Shown: positions 56,378 through 64,000, numbered from the stretch's first letter. The stretch is 64,000 nt of DNA from JARBUG01 sp035628915 (GCA_035628915.1 DASPIW010000048.1:205174-269173); one strand, 5' to 3'. A program made the numbers and translations. The notes: generated from the letters alone by a model not told the origin.

Positions 56378-57304
56378 ATGCCGGAACTGCCGGAAGTTGA
56401 GACCGTTCGCCGGACGCTTTATGATAAGCTGGTGGGGCGGAGCATCGAACGGGTGGAGATCATCACGCCCCGCCAGATCTATCACCCCGACCCGGACATG
56501 TTCCGGGCGGAGCTGGAAGGGGCCGCGTTCAGCGACCTGAAGCGGCGGGGCAAGTATCTCCTGCTGCAATTGGGGCCCCTGCAGCTGGTCTGCCATCTGC
56601 GAATGAGCGGCCACCTCTTCGTGTGCGACCCCGGGCGGCCGCGCGACAAGCACACGCACGTCGTCTTTCACCTGTCTGACGGGATGGAACTACGCTACGA
56701 GGACCAGCGCAAGTTCGGGGGCTTTCACCTGCTTACGCCCGACGGCGCCGGGGGGCCCCCGGGGCTGGCGGCCTTGGGGCCGGAACCGCTGTCGGACGAG
56801 TTCACCCCGGAATTCCTCGGGGCGGCCCTTGCCGGCAGGCGGGCGCCCATCAAGGCTGTGCTGCTCGACCAGTCCAGGCTAGCGGGGCTTGGGAATATTT
56901 ACGTGGACGAGGCGCTATTCTGTGCACAGGTGCATCCGGAGCGGATTGCGGAGTCGCTGACCCCGGCCGAAGTCGATCGGGTGCACGGCTGCATCCGCTC
57001 CGTGCTGGAGCTGGCGGTGGCCAAGCGCGGAACGACCTTCTCACTTTACCTGGACGGTGAGGGGAAGTCCGGGGACATGTACGACGAACTCCAGGTCTTC
57101 GACCGGGCCGGGGAGCCATGCCCGCGGTGTGGCAGAGCCATTGTGAAGCTCGCGGTGGCGCAGCGGGGCACCCATGTCTGCCCCGGGTGCCAGCCGGCGC
57201 CGGAAGGGGCCCGCCTCTTGCCCAGACGGGCGACCCCGGGGCGCCGGGGCGACTCCGTCACCGTTGCCGCTGAGCCGCCGAAACCATATAAGAAAGGTGA
57301 CTGA
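56378..57304 (+). CDS. mutM: Formamidopyrimidine-DNA glycosylase
   Basis: A 308-residue base-excision repair enzyme removing 8-oxoguanine. The N-terminal catalytic PELPEVETVRRTL, the conserved lysine region RRGKYLLLQL, the H2TH region LAGLGNIYVDEALF and the C-terminal zinc finger (CPRCGRAIVKL and HVCPGCQ) are intact. About 30 extra residues follow the zinc finger. The ATG is 6 nt after the polA stop; polA-mutM-coaE order is common in Firmicutes. Confidence 0.95.
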   Translation: MPELPEVETVRRTLYDKLVGRSIERVEIITPRQIYHPDPDMFRAELEGAAFSDLKRRGKYLLLQLGPLQLVCHLRMSGHLFVCDPGRPRDKHTHVVFHLSDGMELRYEDQRKFGGFHLLTPDGAGGPPGLAALGPEPLSDEFTPEFLGAALAGRRAPIKAVLLDQSRLAGLGNIYVDEALFCAQVHPERIAESLTPAEVDRVHGCIRSVLELAVAKRGTTFSLYLDGEGKSGDMYDELQVFDRAGEPCPRCGRAIVKLAVAQRGTHVCPGCQPAPEGARLLPRRATPGRRGDSVTVAAEPPKPYKKGD

Positions 57305-57306
57305 GT

Positions 57307-57513
57307 ATGCAGTACCTGTCGTTTGAGTTCGAGAATGAAAAGGATATGCGCGAGACGGTCAAGAAGCTGTGGGACGTCCATAACGTTTCCGGGGAGCTTT
57401 CCATCCGGCCGGTCGGCAACGGGCGGTGGCGGGTGGAAGTGACCAGCGAAAAGGAACTGCGGGAGACGACGCTGGAGAAGTTTGCCCAGTGGCGGGTGGA
57501 GGCGGGGGACTAG
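57307..57513 (+). CDS. Small conserved-looking protein between mutM and coaE
   Basis: A 68-residue protein, MQYLSFEFENEKDMRETVKK, then GRWRVEVTSEKELRETTLEK, with an alternating beta-alpha-beta pattern and high charge. No family is recognised. It is 2 nt after mutM and 1 nt before coaE, with a ribosome binding site (AAGAAAGGTGACTGAG) inside the mutM end, so it is translated as part of the operon. Confidence 0.78.
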   Translation: MQYLSFEFENEKDMRETVKKLWDVHNVSGELSIRPVGNGRWRVEVTSEKELRETTLEKFAQWRVEAGD

Positions 57514-57514
57514 C

Positions 57515-58111
57515 GTGGTTGTCATCGGCCTGACCGGGGGCATCGCCAGCGGGAAGAGCACCGTCAGCCGGATGCTGCGCGAACTGGGCGCCCCCGTCAT
57601 TGATGCGGACGCCATCGTGCACGAACTGCAGCAGCCCGGCACGGAGGTCGCGGCGGCGATTGCCCGGGAGTTCGGCCCGGGTGTGATTCGCCCGGACGGC
57701 TCGCTGGACCGTGCGGCCCTGGGGCAGATCGTCTTTGCCGACGCAGCCCGGCGCAGGGCGCTGGAGGCCATCGTCCACCCGGCTGTCCGGGAGCGCATGT
57801 GGAGCGAAGTGGAGCGGTATCGGGCGGAAGGCCGGCCGGCCACCGTGCTCGATATTCCGCTCTTGATTGAAAGCCAACTGCAGCGAACGGTAGACAGGGT
57901 CTGGCTCGTCTATATTAGCAGAGACCTGCAGGCCGAGCGGCTGATGGCTCGTGACGGGCTCTCGCCCGCCGCAGCGGAGCTGCGGATCGCGGCCCAAATG
58001 AGCCTCGATGAGAAGCGGGCCTTTGCCGACCTGATCATCGACAACCGGGGCACCGCCGAATCGACTCGGCGCCAGGTGGAGCGTGCCTGGCGAGAAGTAA
58101 TCAACACATAA
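57515..58111 (+). CDS. coaE: Dephospho-CoA kinase
   Basis: A 198-residue P-loop kinase catalysing the last step of coenzyme A synthesis. Motifs are VIGLTGGIASGKSTVSRML (Walker A), GAPVIDADAIVHEL and VLDIPLLIES, with LIIDNRG near the end. Length is normal. The GTG follows GGAGGCGGGGG at a somewhat long distance and sits 1 nt after the preceding gene. Confidence 0.94.
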   Translation: MVVIGLTGGIASGKSTVSRMLRELGAPVIDADAIVHELQQPGTEVAAAIAREFGPGVIRPDGSLDRAALGQIVFADAARRRALEAIVHPAVRERMWSEVERYRAEGRPATVLDIPLLIESQLQRTVDRVWLVYISRDLQAERLMARDGLSPAAAELRIAAQMSLDEKRAFADLIIDNRGTAESTRRQVERAWREVINT

Positions 58112-58124
58112 GGAGATCAGACCT

Positions 58125-58703
58125 GTGCGGCGTCGCTGGCCCTTCACATACTGGACGGCGCTGATTCTGGCCATCGCCGCCCTGGGTTATTTCGGAGGCC
58201 GGTGGGCTCTGTCGGCGGCTTACCCGCTCAAGTACCGTCCGATCCTGTTTGCCCGGGCCGAGGAGTCCGGCCTGAGTCCGTACCTGGTGGCCGCGGTCAT
58301 TCGGGCCGAGTCGGGCTTTCGACCCGGTGCCACTTCGAGTCAGGGCGCCCGGGGGCTCATGCAGGTCATGCCCGAGACGGGCGAATGGGCGGCGAAACAG
58401 CTCGGGCTGCCCTACAGTCCCGACCTTCTGTATGACCCGGACTACAACATTCGCCTAGGCTGCTGGTATCTCGCATCGCTCAGGGAAGAGTTTGCTGGCG
58501 ACATGGTCCTTGCCCTTGCCGCCTACAACGGCGGCCGCGGCAACGTGGAGAAGTGGCTGAGCGAACGGCAGTGGACGGGCGAACATCACACCCTTGACCA
58601 GATTCCGTTCAAAGAAACCAGGAACTACGTAGCCAAGGTGTTGCGCGATTATACGCGCTATGAGCGGATCTACACGAACGGGCATGACCGCTCAGGTCGC
58701 TGA
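58125..58703 (+). CDS. Membrane-anchored lytic transglycosylase (Slt family)
   Basis: A 192-residue protein with an N-terminal membrane anchor (about 10-30) and a soluble-lytic-transglycosylase catalytic domain. The catalytic glutamate is in VIRAESGFRPGATSSQGARG, followed by LMQVMPETGEWAA, NIRLGCWYLASL and LALAAYNGGRGNV. It cleaves peptidoglycan glycan strands outside the membrane. The GTG follows AAGGAGATC. It ends the polA-coaE gene run. Confidence 0.92.
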   Translation: MRRRWPFTYWTALILAIAALGYFGGRWALSAAYPLKYRPILFARAEESGLSPYLVAAVIRAESGFRPGATSSQGARGLMQVMPETGEWAAKQLGLPYSPDLLYDPDYNIRLGCWYLASLREEFAGDMVLALAAYNGGRGNVEKWLSERQWTGEHHTLDQIPFKETRNYVAKVLRDYTRYERIYTNGHDRSGR

Positions 58704-58797
58704 ATCCCGACGTTGCCGCCAGGGTGGGCCCGTCACAAGGCCCCTCGATTCAACGCAGTGGCTTGAGCAGAGAATCGCACGTAAGGGGAGAACGCGA

Positions 58798-59046
58798 ATG
58801 CACGGACGAGACTCCTATGAGGACGAACTGGCCCGACGCCGCCGGCTGCGAGAGCGGCAGGCCGCGCCGCACGAGGCCGAGCCCGCCGCCAGCCCCGAGG
58901 GCGAGGAGGAGCTGCCCAAGTTTGGCTGGAAAGACATCCTGGCCATGTGCATCGCTGCTTACCAGATTCTCTTCCCCATTCTCCTCGCCCTGATCGGCGC
59001 GATGCTCCTGGCATACCTTCTGTTCCGCTGGTATTTTTCCGCCTAG
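58798..59046 (+). CDS. Small single-pass membrane protein
   Basis: An 82-residue protein. Residues 1-42 are charged and Glu/Arg-rich (SYEDELARRRRLRERQAAPH), and a membrane segment occupies about 47-77 (ILFPILLALIGAMLLAYLLF). No family is recognised. The ATG follows TAAGGGGAG. It stands alone after the lytic transglycosylase. Confidence 0.72.
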   Translation: MHGRDSYEDELARRRRLRERQAAPHEAEPAASPEGEEELPKFGWKDILAMCIAAYQILFPILLALIGAMLLAYLLFRWYFSA

Positions 59047-59066
59047 CATTGGGAGCGCCAATGTGG

Positions 59067-59072
59067 TATAAT
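59067..59072 (+). promoter_or_regulatory. Extended -10 promoter
   Basis: TGGTATAAT gives TGn-TATAAT, an extended -10 that needs little -35 sequence (TAGCAT at 59044-59049). It lies upstream of a hairpin and of the alpha/beta hydrolase gene. Confidence 0.55.
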
Positions 59073-59088
59073 ATGGGTGAACTGCACA

Positions 59089-59112
59089 AGAGCAGGGCGT
59101 GAGCCCTGCTCT
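59089..59112 (+). terminator. Terminator-like hairpin between promoter and hydrolase gene
   Basis: AGAGCAGGGC (59089-59098) pairs with GCCCTGCTCT (59103-59112), followed by TTCCATCTCCCTT. If it terminates, the promoter at 59067 yields only a very short RNA. Confidence 0.6.
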
Positions 59113-59189
59113 TTCCATCTCCCTTATGTTGGTACGGGTCCGGAAAGGCCCACCATGCGTAGACTAGTGGTGGAAAAGAGGTGGCGTCG

Positions 59190-60059
59190 GTGCTGTGGAT
59201 CAGCGGAAAGACGGACGGGCACCGGCAAGGTGAGCTGCGAAAGCCCGACGGGTTGGTCATTCCGTACCGCGAGTGGTGGCAGCCCCACGCCCGAGCGGTC
59301 ATTCTTTACCTGCACGGGCAGGGGGATCACAGCGGGCCGTTTACGGCCATGGGCGACCTCCTTCACGAAATGGGCTTCAACCTCTACGCACATGACCACC
59401 GCGGGTTCGGACTCTCTCGGGAGCGGCGGGGGGACATTCCGTCGTACGATCATTTCGTGGACGATGCGCTGGCGATGATCACGCACGCCCGCGAGCAGAA
59501 CCCGGGGCGCCCCATGTTCGTCCTGGGACTCTCAATGGGGGGGCACCTTGCCCTGAGGACAGCGGCGCGGGCGGGAGACCTGCTCTCCGGCGTCATCGCG
59601 CTGTCGCCGGGGTTCAAACTGCGCAGTGCGCCACCCTGGTCGCTGGTGCTCAAAGTCATCACGTACGCACTCCTGTTCCCCACCCGGTACTTGCCAACGG
59701 TGACGGACAACATCATCACCACCCGCAACCGGCTCCACCTGGAGCGGGCTCAGAAAGACGAGCATTGGGTGACGGCGTTCACAGGGCGGTTCTACATGCA
59801 GGCGGTGCGTTCCATCCGGAAGGCATGGCGGGAGTTGAAGCGAATTCGGGTGCCGGTGCTGATCATGCAGGCAGGTGAAGACTACGTCATCTGCCCGGAC
59901 GCAAGCCGCCGGTTCTTCCAGCAGGTTGCCCATCCGGATAAGGAGTTTCGGCTGTTGGAAGGACTCTGCCATAACCTTGTCGCCGAACCGGAGATGCCCC
60001 AGATTGCCAGGTCGATTGCGGAGTGGATCGAAAAACGCACGCAGCCGCGCACCGTCTAG
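59190..60059 (+). CDS. Alpha/beta hydrolase (monoacylglycerol-lipase-like)
   Basis: A 289-residue serine hydrolase of the Hydrolase_4 / S33 type. The oxyanion region is VILYLHGQGDHSG, the nucleophile serine is in LGLSMGGHLAL, the acid is in QAGEDYVI and the histidine in GLCHNLVAE. HDHRGFGLSRERRG is typical of monoacylglycerol lipases and lysophospholipases. No signal peptide is seen. GTG 59190 is 7 nt after AAGAGG; GTG 59181 overlaps that ribosome binding site. A strong terminator follows. Confidence 0.88.
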   Translation: MLWISGKTDGHRQGELRKPDGLVIPYREWWQPHARAVILYLHGQGDHSGPFTAMGDLLHEMGFNLYAHDHRGFGLSRERRGDIPSYDHFVDDALAMITHAREQNPGRPMFVLGLSMGGHLALRTAARAGDLLSGVIALSPGFKLRSAPPWSLVLKVITYALLFPTRYLPTVTDNIITTRNRLHLERAQKDEHWVTAFTGRFYMQAVRSIRKAWRELKRIRVPVLIMQAGEDYVICPDASRRFFQQVAHPDKEFRLLEGLCHNLVAEPEMPQIARSIAEWIEKRTQPRTV

Positions 60060-60060
60060 C

Positions 60061-60086
60061 GGGCGCCCGGGAATAGCCGGGCGCCC
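60061..60086 (+). terminator. Terminator after the hydrolase gene
   Basis: GGGCGCCCGG (60061-60070) pairs with CCGGGCGCCC (60077-60086), followed by TTTCTCTT. Confidence 0.85.
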
Positions 60087-60236
60087 TTTCTCTTGCCGTC
60101 TACTAGGGCCTAAGTAGTAGGCGGCTACCCTACTTCGGGTTCAGAAGGTATGTACAGATGGGCTAATTCGCGCTAACTTAGAGTTGGTGGAAAGCCGTGC
60201 GTACTCACGGATATTAGTTGAAGGGGGCGATTTCGA

Positions 60237-60677
60237 ATGAAGTTCCTCACCGACAACTGGCGTGGCCTTGCGGTATTTGGACTGGGTGCGGCCACCGTCA
60301 TACTCGCTCTTACTCTCCTGCATGTCTGTGGTGACGAGGGGCACATGGTCAAGACGGCAGCCGGGACGGAAATCGCGATGAGATGCACCTGGACCCGAGC
60401 GGGTGTAGTCGGCATCGGGGGGCTGGTCGCCCTGATCGGTCTGATCATGACCTTTGCCCGTCAGGCAGCCCGTGCGATGAGCCTGGTGGCAGCGGGCGCC
60501 GGGGGTCTCATCATCGCGACGCCGCTCTGGCTGATTCCGACCTGCACCAACCCGATGATGATCTGCAACATGAGTTTCAAGCCCGGCGCTCTGGTTCTCG
60601 GCGGATTGATTACGGTGGTGGGATTGATCGGATCACTTAGCTTCTCCAGAAGCGGAAGGGCGGCCATGGTGGCATGA
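60237..60677 (+). CDS. DUF4418 family membrane protein
   Basis: A 146-residue protein with four membrane helices (about 10-28, 55-73, 80-98, 118-136). Paired cysteines and methionines occur in the loops: HVCGDEGHMVK, AMRCTWTRAG and IPTCTNPMMICNMSFKPGA. The CxxPMMxC-like loop is typical of DUF4418 proteins, which travel with FtsX-type ABC transporters. Metal handling is an attractive idea from the Cys/Met loops but is not shown. The ATG follows TTGAAGGGGG. It overlaps the permease gene by 4 nt. Confidence 0.83.
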   Translation: MKFLTDNWRGLAVFGLGAATVILALTLLHVCGDEGHMVKTAAGTEIAMRCTWTRAGVVGIGGLVALIGLIMTFARQAARAMSLVAAGAGGLIIATPLWLIPTCTNPMMICNMSFKPGALVLGGLITVVGLIGSLSFSRSGRAAMVA

Positions 60678-61891
60678 ACGGAAGACAGGCCGGCGTGGGG
60701 CTCTGGCGCCTGACCCTCTACAACCTGCTCCGCAAGCCGGGGCGCAGCATGGCGGCCGCCCTGGGCACCGTGCTGGCCGCGGCTACGGTCTTCGCCGGAG
60801 GGCTGATTATCAGCGGCGTCGGGCACGCACTGGACCTGGGGCTTGGACGGCTGGGCGCCGACTTGATGGTGGTGCCGGTCGGCGCCCTGACTGCGACGCA
60901 TAAAGCGCTGGTTGTCGGGGAGCCCATCGCCTTTTACATGGACGGATCTGTTACAGAGCAGATTCGTTCGGTTCCGGGGGTCCGGGCAGCTTCGCCGCAG
61001 GTCTATGTGGAAACGCTGGCTTCTGCCGCATGCTGTACCGGGCGCATCTTCCTGGTCGGGTTCGACCCGGCGACGGATTTCACGGTGCAGCCCTGGCTGG
61101 ACCGGAAGCTCGGGCGGACCCTTACGACTGATGAGATTCTGCTGGGCAACCATGTGTTGATGCTGCCCGGCGATACGATGAAGTTCTACGGCTCCGATTT
61201 CACGGTTGTGGACCGCCTGGAAGCTTCTGGAATGGGCATGGACGAGACGGTTTTCCTGCCGGCCGCGGCGATTCCGCTGATGGCCCAGGCTTCGGTGACC
61301 AAAGCGGAGGAGCCGCTGGTCGTGAAGCCGGGCGACATCTCCGCCGTGATGGTGCGGGTAAGCGATGCCAGGCGGGCGGATGACGTGGCCCTGGAGATTC
61401 AGGAGCGTATTTCCGGTGTGCAGGTGCTGACCGCCGGGGCCATCACCCGGGGGGTCACCCGGGACCTGGTCGGGCTGATGAGCTGGCTGCTGCCGGTGGG
61501 GGGCGGCGCCCTGATCGTGTCGGTTCTGCTCTTCCTGGTCCTGTTTTCTGCCATCGCCACCGAGCGGTCCCGGGAGATCGGCCTCATGCGGGCACTGGGC
61601 GCCACCGAGCGGCAGGCGCTGGCCTCGCTGGTGGGCGAGGCGGCGATCCTGGGCACGTTTGGCGGGTTGGTCGGGCTTGGCCTGGGGCTGGCGCTGTACG
61701 CCGTGTTTCAGAACAAGATCCTGTTCAGTTACGTGTTGCCGTTCGCATGGCCCGGCCTGCCCGAGACCGTGCTCCTGGGCGCTGCCGTCGTTGCCGGCTC
61801 CGGGCTTCTCGCCGCCGTGGCGGCGGCGATTCCGGCCCGGCGGATCGCCCGCCTGGAACCCTTCTTTGCCATTCACGCCGCCGGGCGCTAG
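60674..61891 (+). CDS. FtsX/MacB-type ABC transporter permease 1
   Basis: A 405-residue permease. A first membrane helix (about 25-48) is followed by a large extracytoplasmic domain (about 50-270) containing a CC pair (ASAACCTGRIFLVG). Three helices in the C-terminal FtsX domain (about 275-400) follow, with ATERSREIGLMRALGATERQ, the coupling sequence of the family. Such transporters drive extracytoplasmic processes such as lipoprotein or metal/antibiotic release. The ATG overlaps the DUF4418 stop (ATGA). It works with the ATPase and second permease downstream. Confidence 0.87.
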   Translation: MNGRQAGVGLWRLTLYNLLRKPGRSMAAALGTVLAAATVFAGGLIISGVGHALDLGLGRLGADLMVVPVGALTATHKALVVGEPIAFYMDGSVTEQIRSVPGVRAASPQVYVETLASAACCTGRIFLVGFDPATDFTVQPWLDRKLGRTLTTDEILLGNHVLMLPGDTMKFYGSDFTVVDRLEASGMGMDETVFLPAAAIPLMAQASVTKAEEPLVVKPGDISAVMVRVSDARRADDVALEIQERISGVQVLTAGAITRGVTRDLVGLMSWLLPVGGGALIVSVLLFLVLFSAIATERSREIGLMRALGATERQALASLVGEAAILGTFGGLVGLGLGLALYAVFQNKILFSYVLPFAWPGLPETVLLGAAVVAGSGLLAAVAAAIPARRIARLEPFFAIHAAGR

Positions 61892-61905
61892 CGGGGGAGA
61901 TGCGC

Positions 61906-62574
61906 ATGATCGTCCTGGAGAAGGTAAGCAAGCGGTATCAGTCCGGAGAGCAGATGGTCGAGGCCCTACAGGAGTTCTCGAGCTCCGTGCAGGCCGGGGA
62001 GTTCGTGGTGGTTACTGGCCGCTCGGGCGCCGGCAAATCGACCCTGCTGTCGGTCGTCGGCGGGCTGATCCGGCCGGATGCGGGTAAGGTCGCCGTTGCA
62101 GGGCGCGATATCTGGTCCATGTCAGATGCGGAGCGCTCCCGGTTCCGGTGCAAGACCATGGGGTTTGTCTTTCAGTTCGCCAGCCTGATTCCCACGCTTA
62201 CAGTGGTGGAGAATGTGCTGCTGCCCGCCACGTTTCTGCCCGGCGATGCCAACGGGGTCGGACGGCGAGCGATTGATCTGCTGGAGCGGGTCGGGCTGAA
62301 AGAGCAGACGCGGCGCATGCCGTGGCAGCTCTCGGGCGGTCAGCAGAAACGGGTGGCCGTGGCCCGGGCGCTCCTGCACCGGCCTGCGCTCCTGCTGGCT
62401 GACGAGCCCACGGCGGACCTCGACGAGGAGACCGAATCGGAGATCGTTCAGCTCTTTGCCGAAATCAACCGGGCGGGCACGACTGTATTGCTCGCTACCC
62501 ATAACGCGGATTTGGCCGCTTCGGCCACGCGGCACCTTGTCCTGACCGGGGGGCGGATCATCCGTGCCTCATGA
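61906..62574 (+). CDS. ABC transporter ATP-binding protein (LolD/MacB type)
   Basis: A 222-residue ATPase. Walker A is TGRSGAGKSTLLSVVGGL, the Q-loop lies in MGFVFQFASLIPTLTVVENV, the signature is LSGGQQKRVAVARAL and Walker B is ALLLADEPTADLDEET, with the H-loop in LLATHNADLA. ATG 61906 is 7 nt after GGGGGAG; ATG 61900 is too close. It overlaps the second permease gene by 11 nt. Confidence 0.93.
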   Translation: MIVLEKVSKRYQSGEQMVEALQEFSSSVQAGEFVVVTGRSGAGKSTLLSVVGGLIRPDAGKVAVAGRDIWSMSDAERSRFRCKTMGFVFQFASLIPTLTVVENVLLPATFLPGDANGVGRRAIDLLERVGLKEQTRRMPWQLSGGQQKRVAVARALLHRPALLLADEPTADLDEETESEIVQLFAEINRAGTTVLLATHNADLAASATRHLVLTGGRIIRAS

Positions 62575-63484
62575 TCTGGTCAGAATCAGCCCGCTTCGCC
62601 TGATTTGGGCGGGGCTGCGGCGCTCCCGGCTCCGAACCGCTGCGGGTTTGCTGGTGGCACTCATCGCTTCCGGGGCGTTTTTCGCAGCTGCCTTGCTGCT
62701 GACCGGGGGTCAGCGAACGCTGGCGGCAGGCCTCGAGCAGTTGGGCGCCGATTTACTGGTCGTGCGGAAAGGCCGGGCCGAAGAGGCTCGGAAGCTGCTC
62801 ACGGGCGCGGAAGCCGGTCCTCTGCCGGTCGACGTGCCCGTGGCCGAATGGCGAAAGCTGCTGAAGACCGGCAAGGTAGTGGGGATCAAGGGCGTGGAAG
62901 GTTTGTCGCTCGCCGCCAGGGGGCGTGGGGAGCCTACCGGCGGCATTGCGTCCATCTTGCTGATCAGGCTCGAATCGTGGGCTTCGCCCCTGGTGGCCGT
63001 GCAGGAAGTGGAGAAAGCGCTTCCGGGCGTGGAAGTCGTCGTGGCGGAGCAGGCAACCCGGCAGGTGACCCGCAATCTCGCGCCCATCGTCCGTCTCATG
63101 ACCGGCGCCGCGGCCGCCGCCTTATTCGGGGCGCTGCTGATGGCCGGCCTGATGACCTCGGTGCGCATCGGCGAGCGACGCAGCGAACTGGGCATGCTGC
63201 GGGCCATGGGAGCGACCCGACTCTTTCTGGTGGCTCTAGCTTTGGGGGAGACTTCGATTCCGGCCCTGGCGGGGGCCGTGGCCGGAATTCTGGCAAGCGG
63301 TCCGGCGCTGGCCCTTTCGGGCGGCGCCCGGCCGTTGGTGCTGCGGCTCACTGTGGGAGAGATCGCACTGTTCGCCGGCGGAGCCGTGCTGGCCACCCTG
63401 GCCGTCATGGCCGTGGCGGCCCTGGTGCCCGCCCTGCGTGCGGCCCGCATGGATCCGTTGGAAGCCGTCCGGCGCGGACGTTAG
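62564..63484 (+). CDS. FtsX/MacB-type ABC transporter permease 2
   Basis: A 306-residue permease with an N-terminal helix (about 25-47) and an extracytoplasmic domain shorter than in permease 1 (about 50-180). Three C-terminal helices follow, with IGERRSELGMLRAMGATRLF. The segments GLEQLGADLLVVRKG and EQATRQVTRNLAPIVRLMTG align with the corresponding parts of permease 1 (GLGRLGADLMVVPVG), so the two are paralogues and probably form a heterodimer. The GTG overlaps the ATPase end; a G-rich ribosome binding site precedes it. A 12-bp terminator follows. Confidence 0.87.
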   Translation: MPHDLVRISPLRLIWAGLRRSRLRTAAGLLVALIASGAFFAAALLLTGGQRTLAAGLEQLGADLLVVRKGRAEEARKLLTGAEAGPLPVDVPVAEWRKLLKTGKVVGIKGVEGLSLAARGRGEPTGGIASILLIRLESWASPLVAVQEVEKALPGVEVVVAEQATRQVTRNLAPIVRLMTGAAAAALFGALLMAGLMTSVRIGERRSELGMLRAMGATRLFLVALALGETSIPALAGAVAGILASGPALALSGGARPLVLRLTVGEIALFAGGAVLATLAVMAVAALVPALRAARMDPLEAVRRGR

Positions 63485-63500
63485 CTGCTGGGGGAAGCGA

Positions 63501-63537
63501 CAAGCCCCCGCATCCTCGGGAAGGGTGCGGGGGCTTG
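63501..63537 (+). terminator. Terminator of the ABC transporter operon
   Basis: CAAGCCCCCGCA (63501-63512) pairs with TGCGGGGGCTTG (63526-63537). Confidence 0.8.
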
Positions 63538-63551
63538 CGCGCGCCTGCGCA

Positions 63552-63756
63552 TCACATCAGATGCTGTCCGACTTCGTGCCAGCTGGTGGCGGGCGGCGAG
63601 CAGGTGAAGTTCCGGCAGACGTAGGCGGTGGGGCCGCCGCCAACGGGCGACTTGCCCTCCCAGATCGGCGCATCGGCGCGGGGCCCGTCGATGCGGGTGA
63701 CGACCAGGTTGGGCCGATCAGGGCGGCGGTGAAGTAGGCATAGTCCTCCGCCTCTT
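63552..63756 (-). pseudogene. Remnant of a YyaL-like (thioredoxin-domain, DUF255) gene
   Basis: On the minus strand, 63716-63552 encodes RPNLVVTRIDGPRADAPIW and then TAYVCRNFTCSPPATSW, ending in a stop; this matches the C-terminus of YyaL/SSP411-type proteins. Immediately upstream, in a different frame, EAEDYAYFTAALIG resembles an internal YyaL segment that normally lies more than 100 residues earlier. The gene has therefore lost an internal stretch and its 5' part. Only the 3' remnant survives, next to a probable insertion sequence. Confidence 0.6.
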
Positions 63757-63793
63757 CAGGCTGTTGGGGTCCCCAGGGGCCTCACGAATGATG

Positions 63794-63823
63794 GTCAGGC
63801 CAGAGGGTAACCCCTGGCCTGAC
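63794..63823. terminator. Hairpin between the YyaL remnant and the putative transposase gene
   Basis: GTCAGGCCA (63794-63802) pairs with TGGCCTGAC (63815-63823), extended inwards by GGG/CCC. It may be a terminator or lie near the end of the mobile element. Confidence 0.6.
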
Positions 63824-63960
63824 ATATTCAGTGGTTGTGATCCGGGGGCCGAGGAACTGCACCTAGAAGTCTGGTGAAAAGATCTCTTGAACCAAAATGA
63901 TTCTGTTGCACCTTCGTCGAAACTGTATTGTGAGAAACACAGCAGAGGTGCAGCACAATC

Positions 63961-64000
63961 ATGCAGGGCAAGCGTTACAACCAATCCCGGCTGGTTCAAG
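63961..64000 (+). CDS. Start of a probable transposase gene (continues outside window)
   Basis: Only the first 13 residues are visible: MQGKRYNQSRLVQ. The ATG is preceded by AGAGGTG at about 10 nt. The basic N-terminus resembles the start of IS1182/IS4-like transposases, and the preceding 120 bases are AT-richer than the local genes, as in an insertion-sequence end. With so few residues the assignment is tentative. Confidence 0.4.
   Translation, partial: MQGKRYNQSRLVQ

Noticed and set aside
60461..61876. Minus-strand 471-codon frame opposite the first permease
   Set aside because: Antisense shadow; Gln/His/Arg-rich composition and no start signals.

Overview
The window is high-GC DNA with Firmicutes-type gene signals: strong AGGAGG ribosome binding sites, frequent GTG and TTG starts, and TTGACA/TATAAT promoters. 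The gene content best fits Symbiobacterium or a close relative. It has a tryptophan indole-lyase gene, an enzyme for which Symbiobacterium is known. It also has spore-coat-type genes (CotSA-, YheC/D- and CotE-like), pyruvate kinase with the Bacillus-type C-terminal extension, and an ECF sigma / zinc anti-sigma pair. The genus assignment is inference from recalled protein families; no search was run.

Layout. 1-3.7 kb: end of a coiled-coil protein gene, tatA, a DHDPS/HOGA-type aldolase, a secreted stalk-domain protein and a YitT membrane protein. 3.7-7 kb: a repeat-rich spacer, then a PAS/sigma-54 activator and tryptophanase, separated by inverted-repeat activator sites and a clear -24/-12 promoter. 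7-11 kb: SIMPL protein, CopZ, a zinc-ribbon protein and membrane/surface proteins; copZ and the zinc-ribbon gene both have CsoR-type palindromes. 11-19.5 kb: a TyrR-like activator, a membrane-anchored sugar-dehydrogenase-like propeller, methionine gamma-lyase behind a second sigma-54 promoter, an AbgA-type amidohydrolase and a DUF2236 haem-oxygenase-like protein. 19.5-25.6 kb: a sugar-nucleotide, glycosyltransferase and spore-coat cluster. 25.7-30.4 kb: Nudix hydrolase, Nramp transporter and a large serine recombinase with a poly-serine protein beside it. 30.6-41.8 kb: two small coiled-coil proteins, glpD behind an attenuator-like leader, a Tat-exported GH1 glycosidase, purine nucleoside phosphorylase, pfkA-pyk, a thioesterase, Mrp/ApbC and an AIM24-like protein.

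42.0-47.0 kb is the most unusual part. A five-gene operon encodes a small exported protein, two DUF1102-like exported proteins, an archaeal/ER-type (Ser-His) signal peptidase with a long C-terminal extension, and a DUF5305-like membrane protein. A secreted Ig-like protein converges on it. This looks like a dedicated secretion and surface-assembly system more familiar from archaea.

47.2-64 kb: a response regulator / histidine kinase / zinc-ribbon operon, tRNA-Leu(CAA), an ECF sigma / anti-sigma / SIMPL operon, and polA-mutM-(small ORF)-coaE-lytic transglycosylase. These are followed by an alpha/beta hydrolase and a DUF4418 / FtsX-type ABC operon. The right edge holds a decayed YyaL-like gene beside the probable start of an insertion-sequence transposase.

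Two themes connect genes. First, amino-acid degradation (tnaA, mgl) appears to be under sigma-54 and enhancer-binding-protein control. Second, there is heavy investment in the cell and spore surface (Tat, stalk-domain proteins, SipW-type peptidase, spore-coat glycans).
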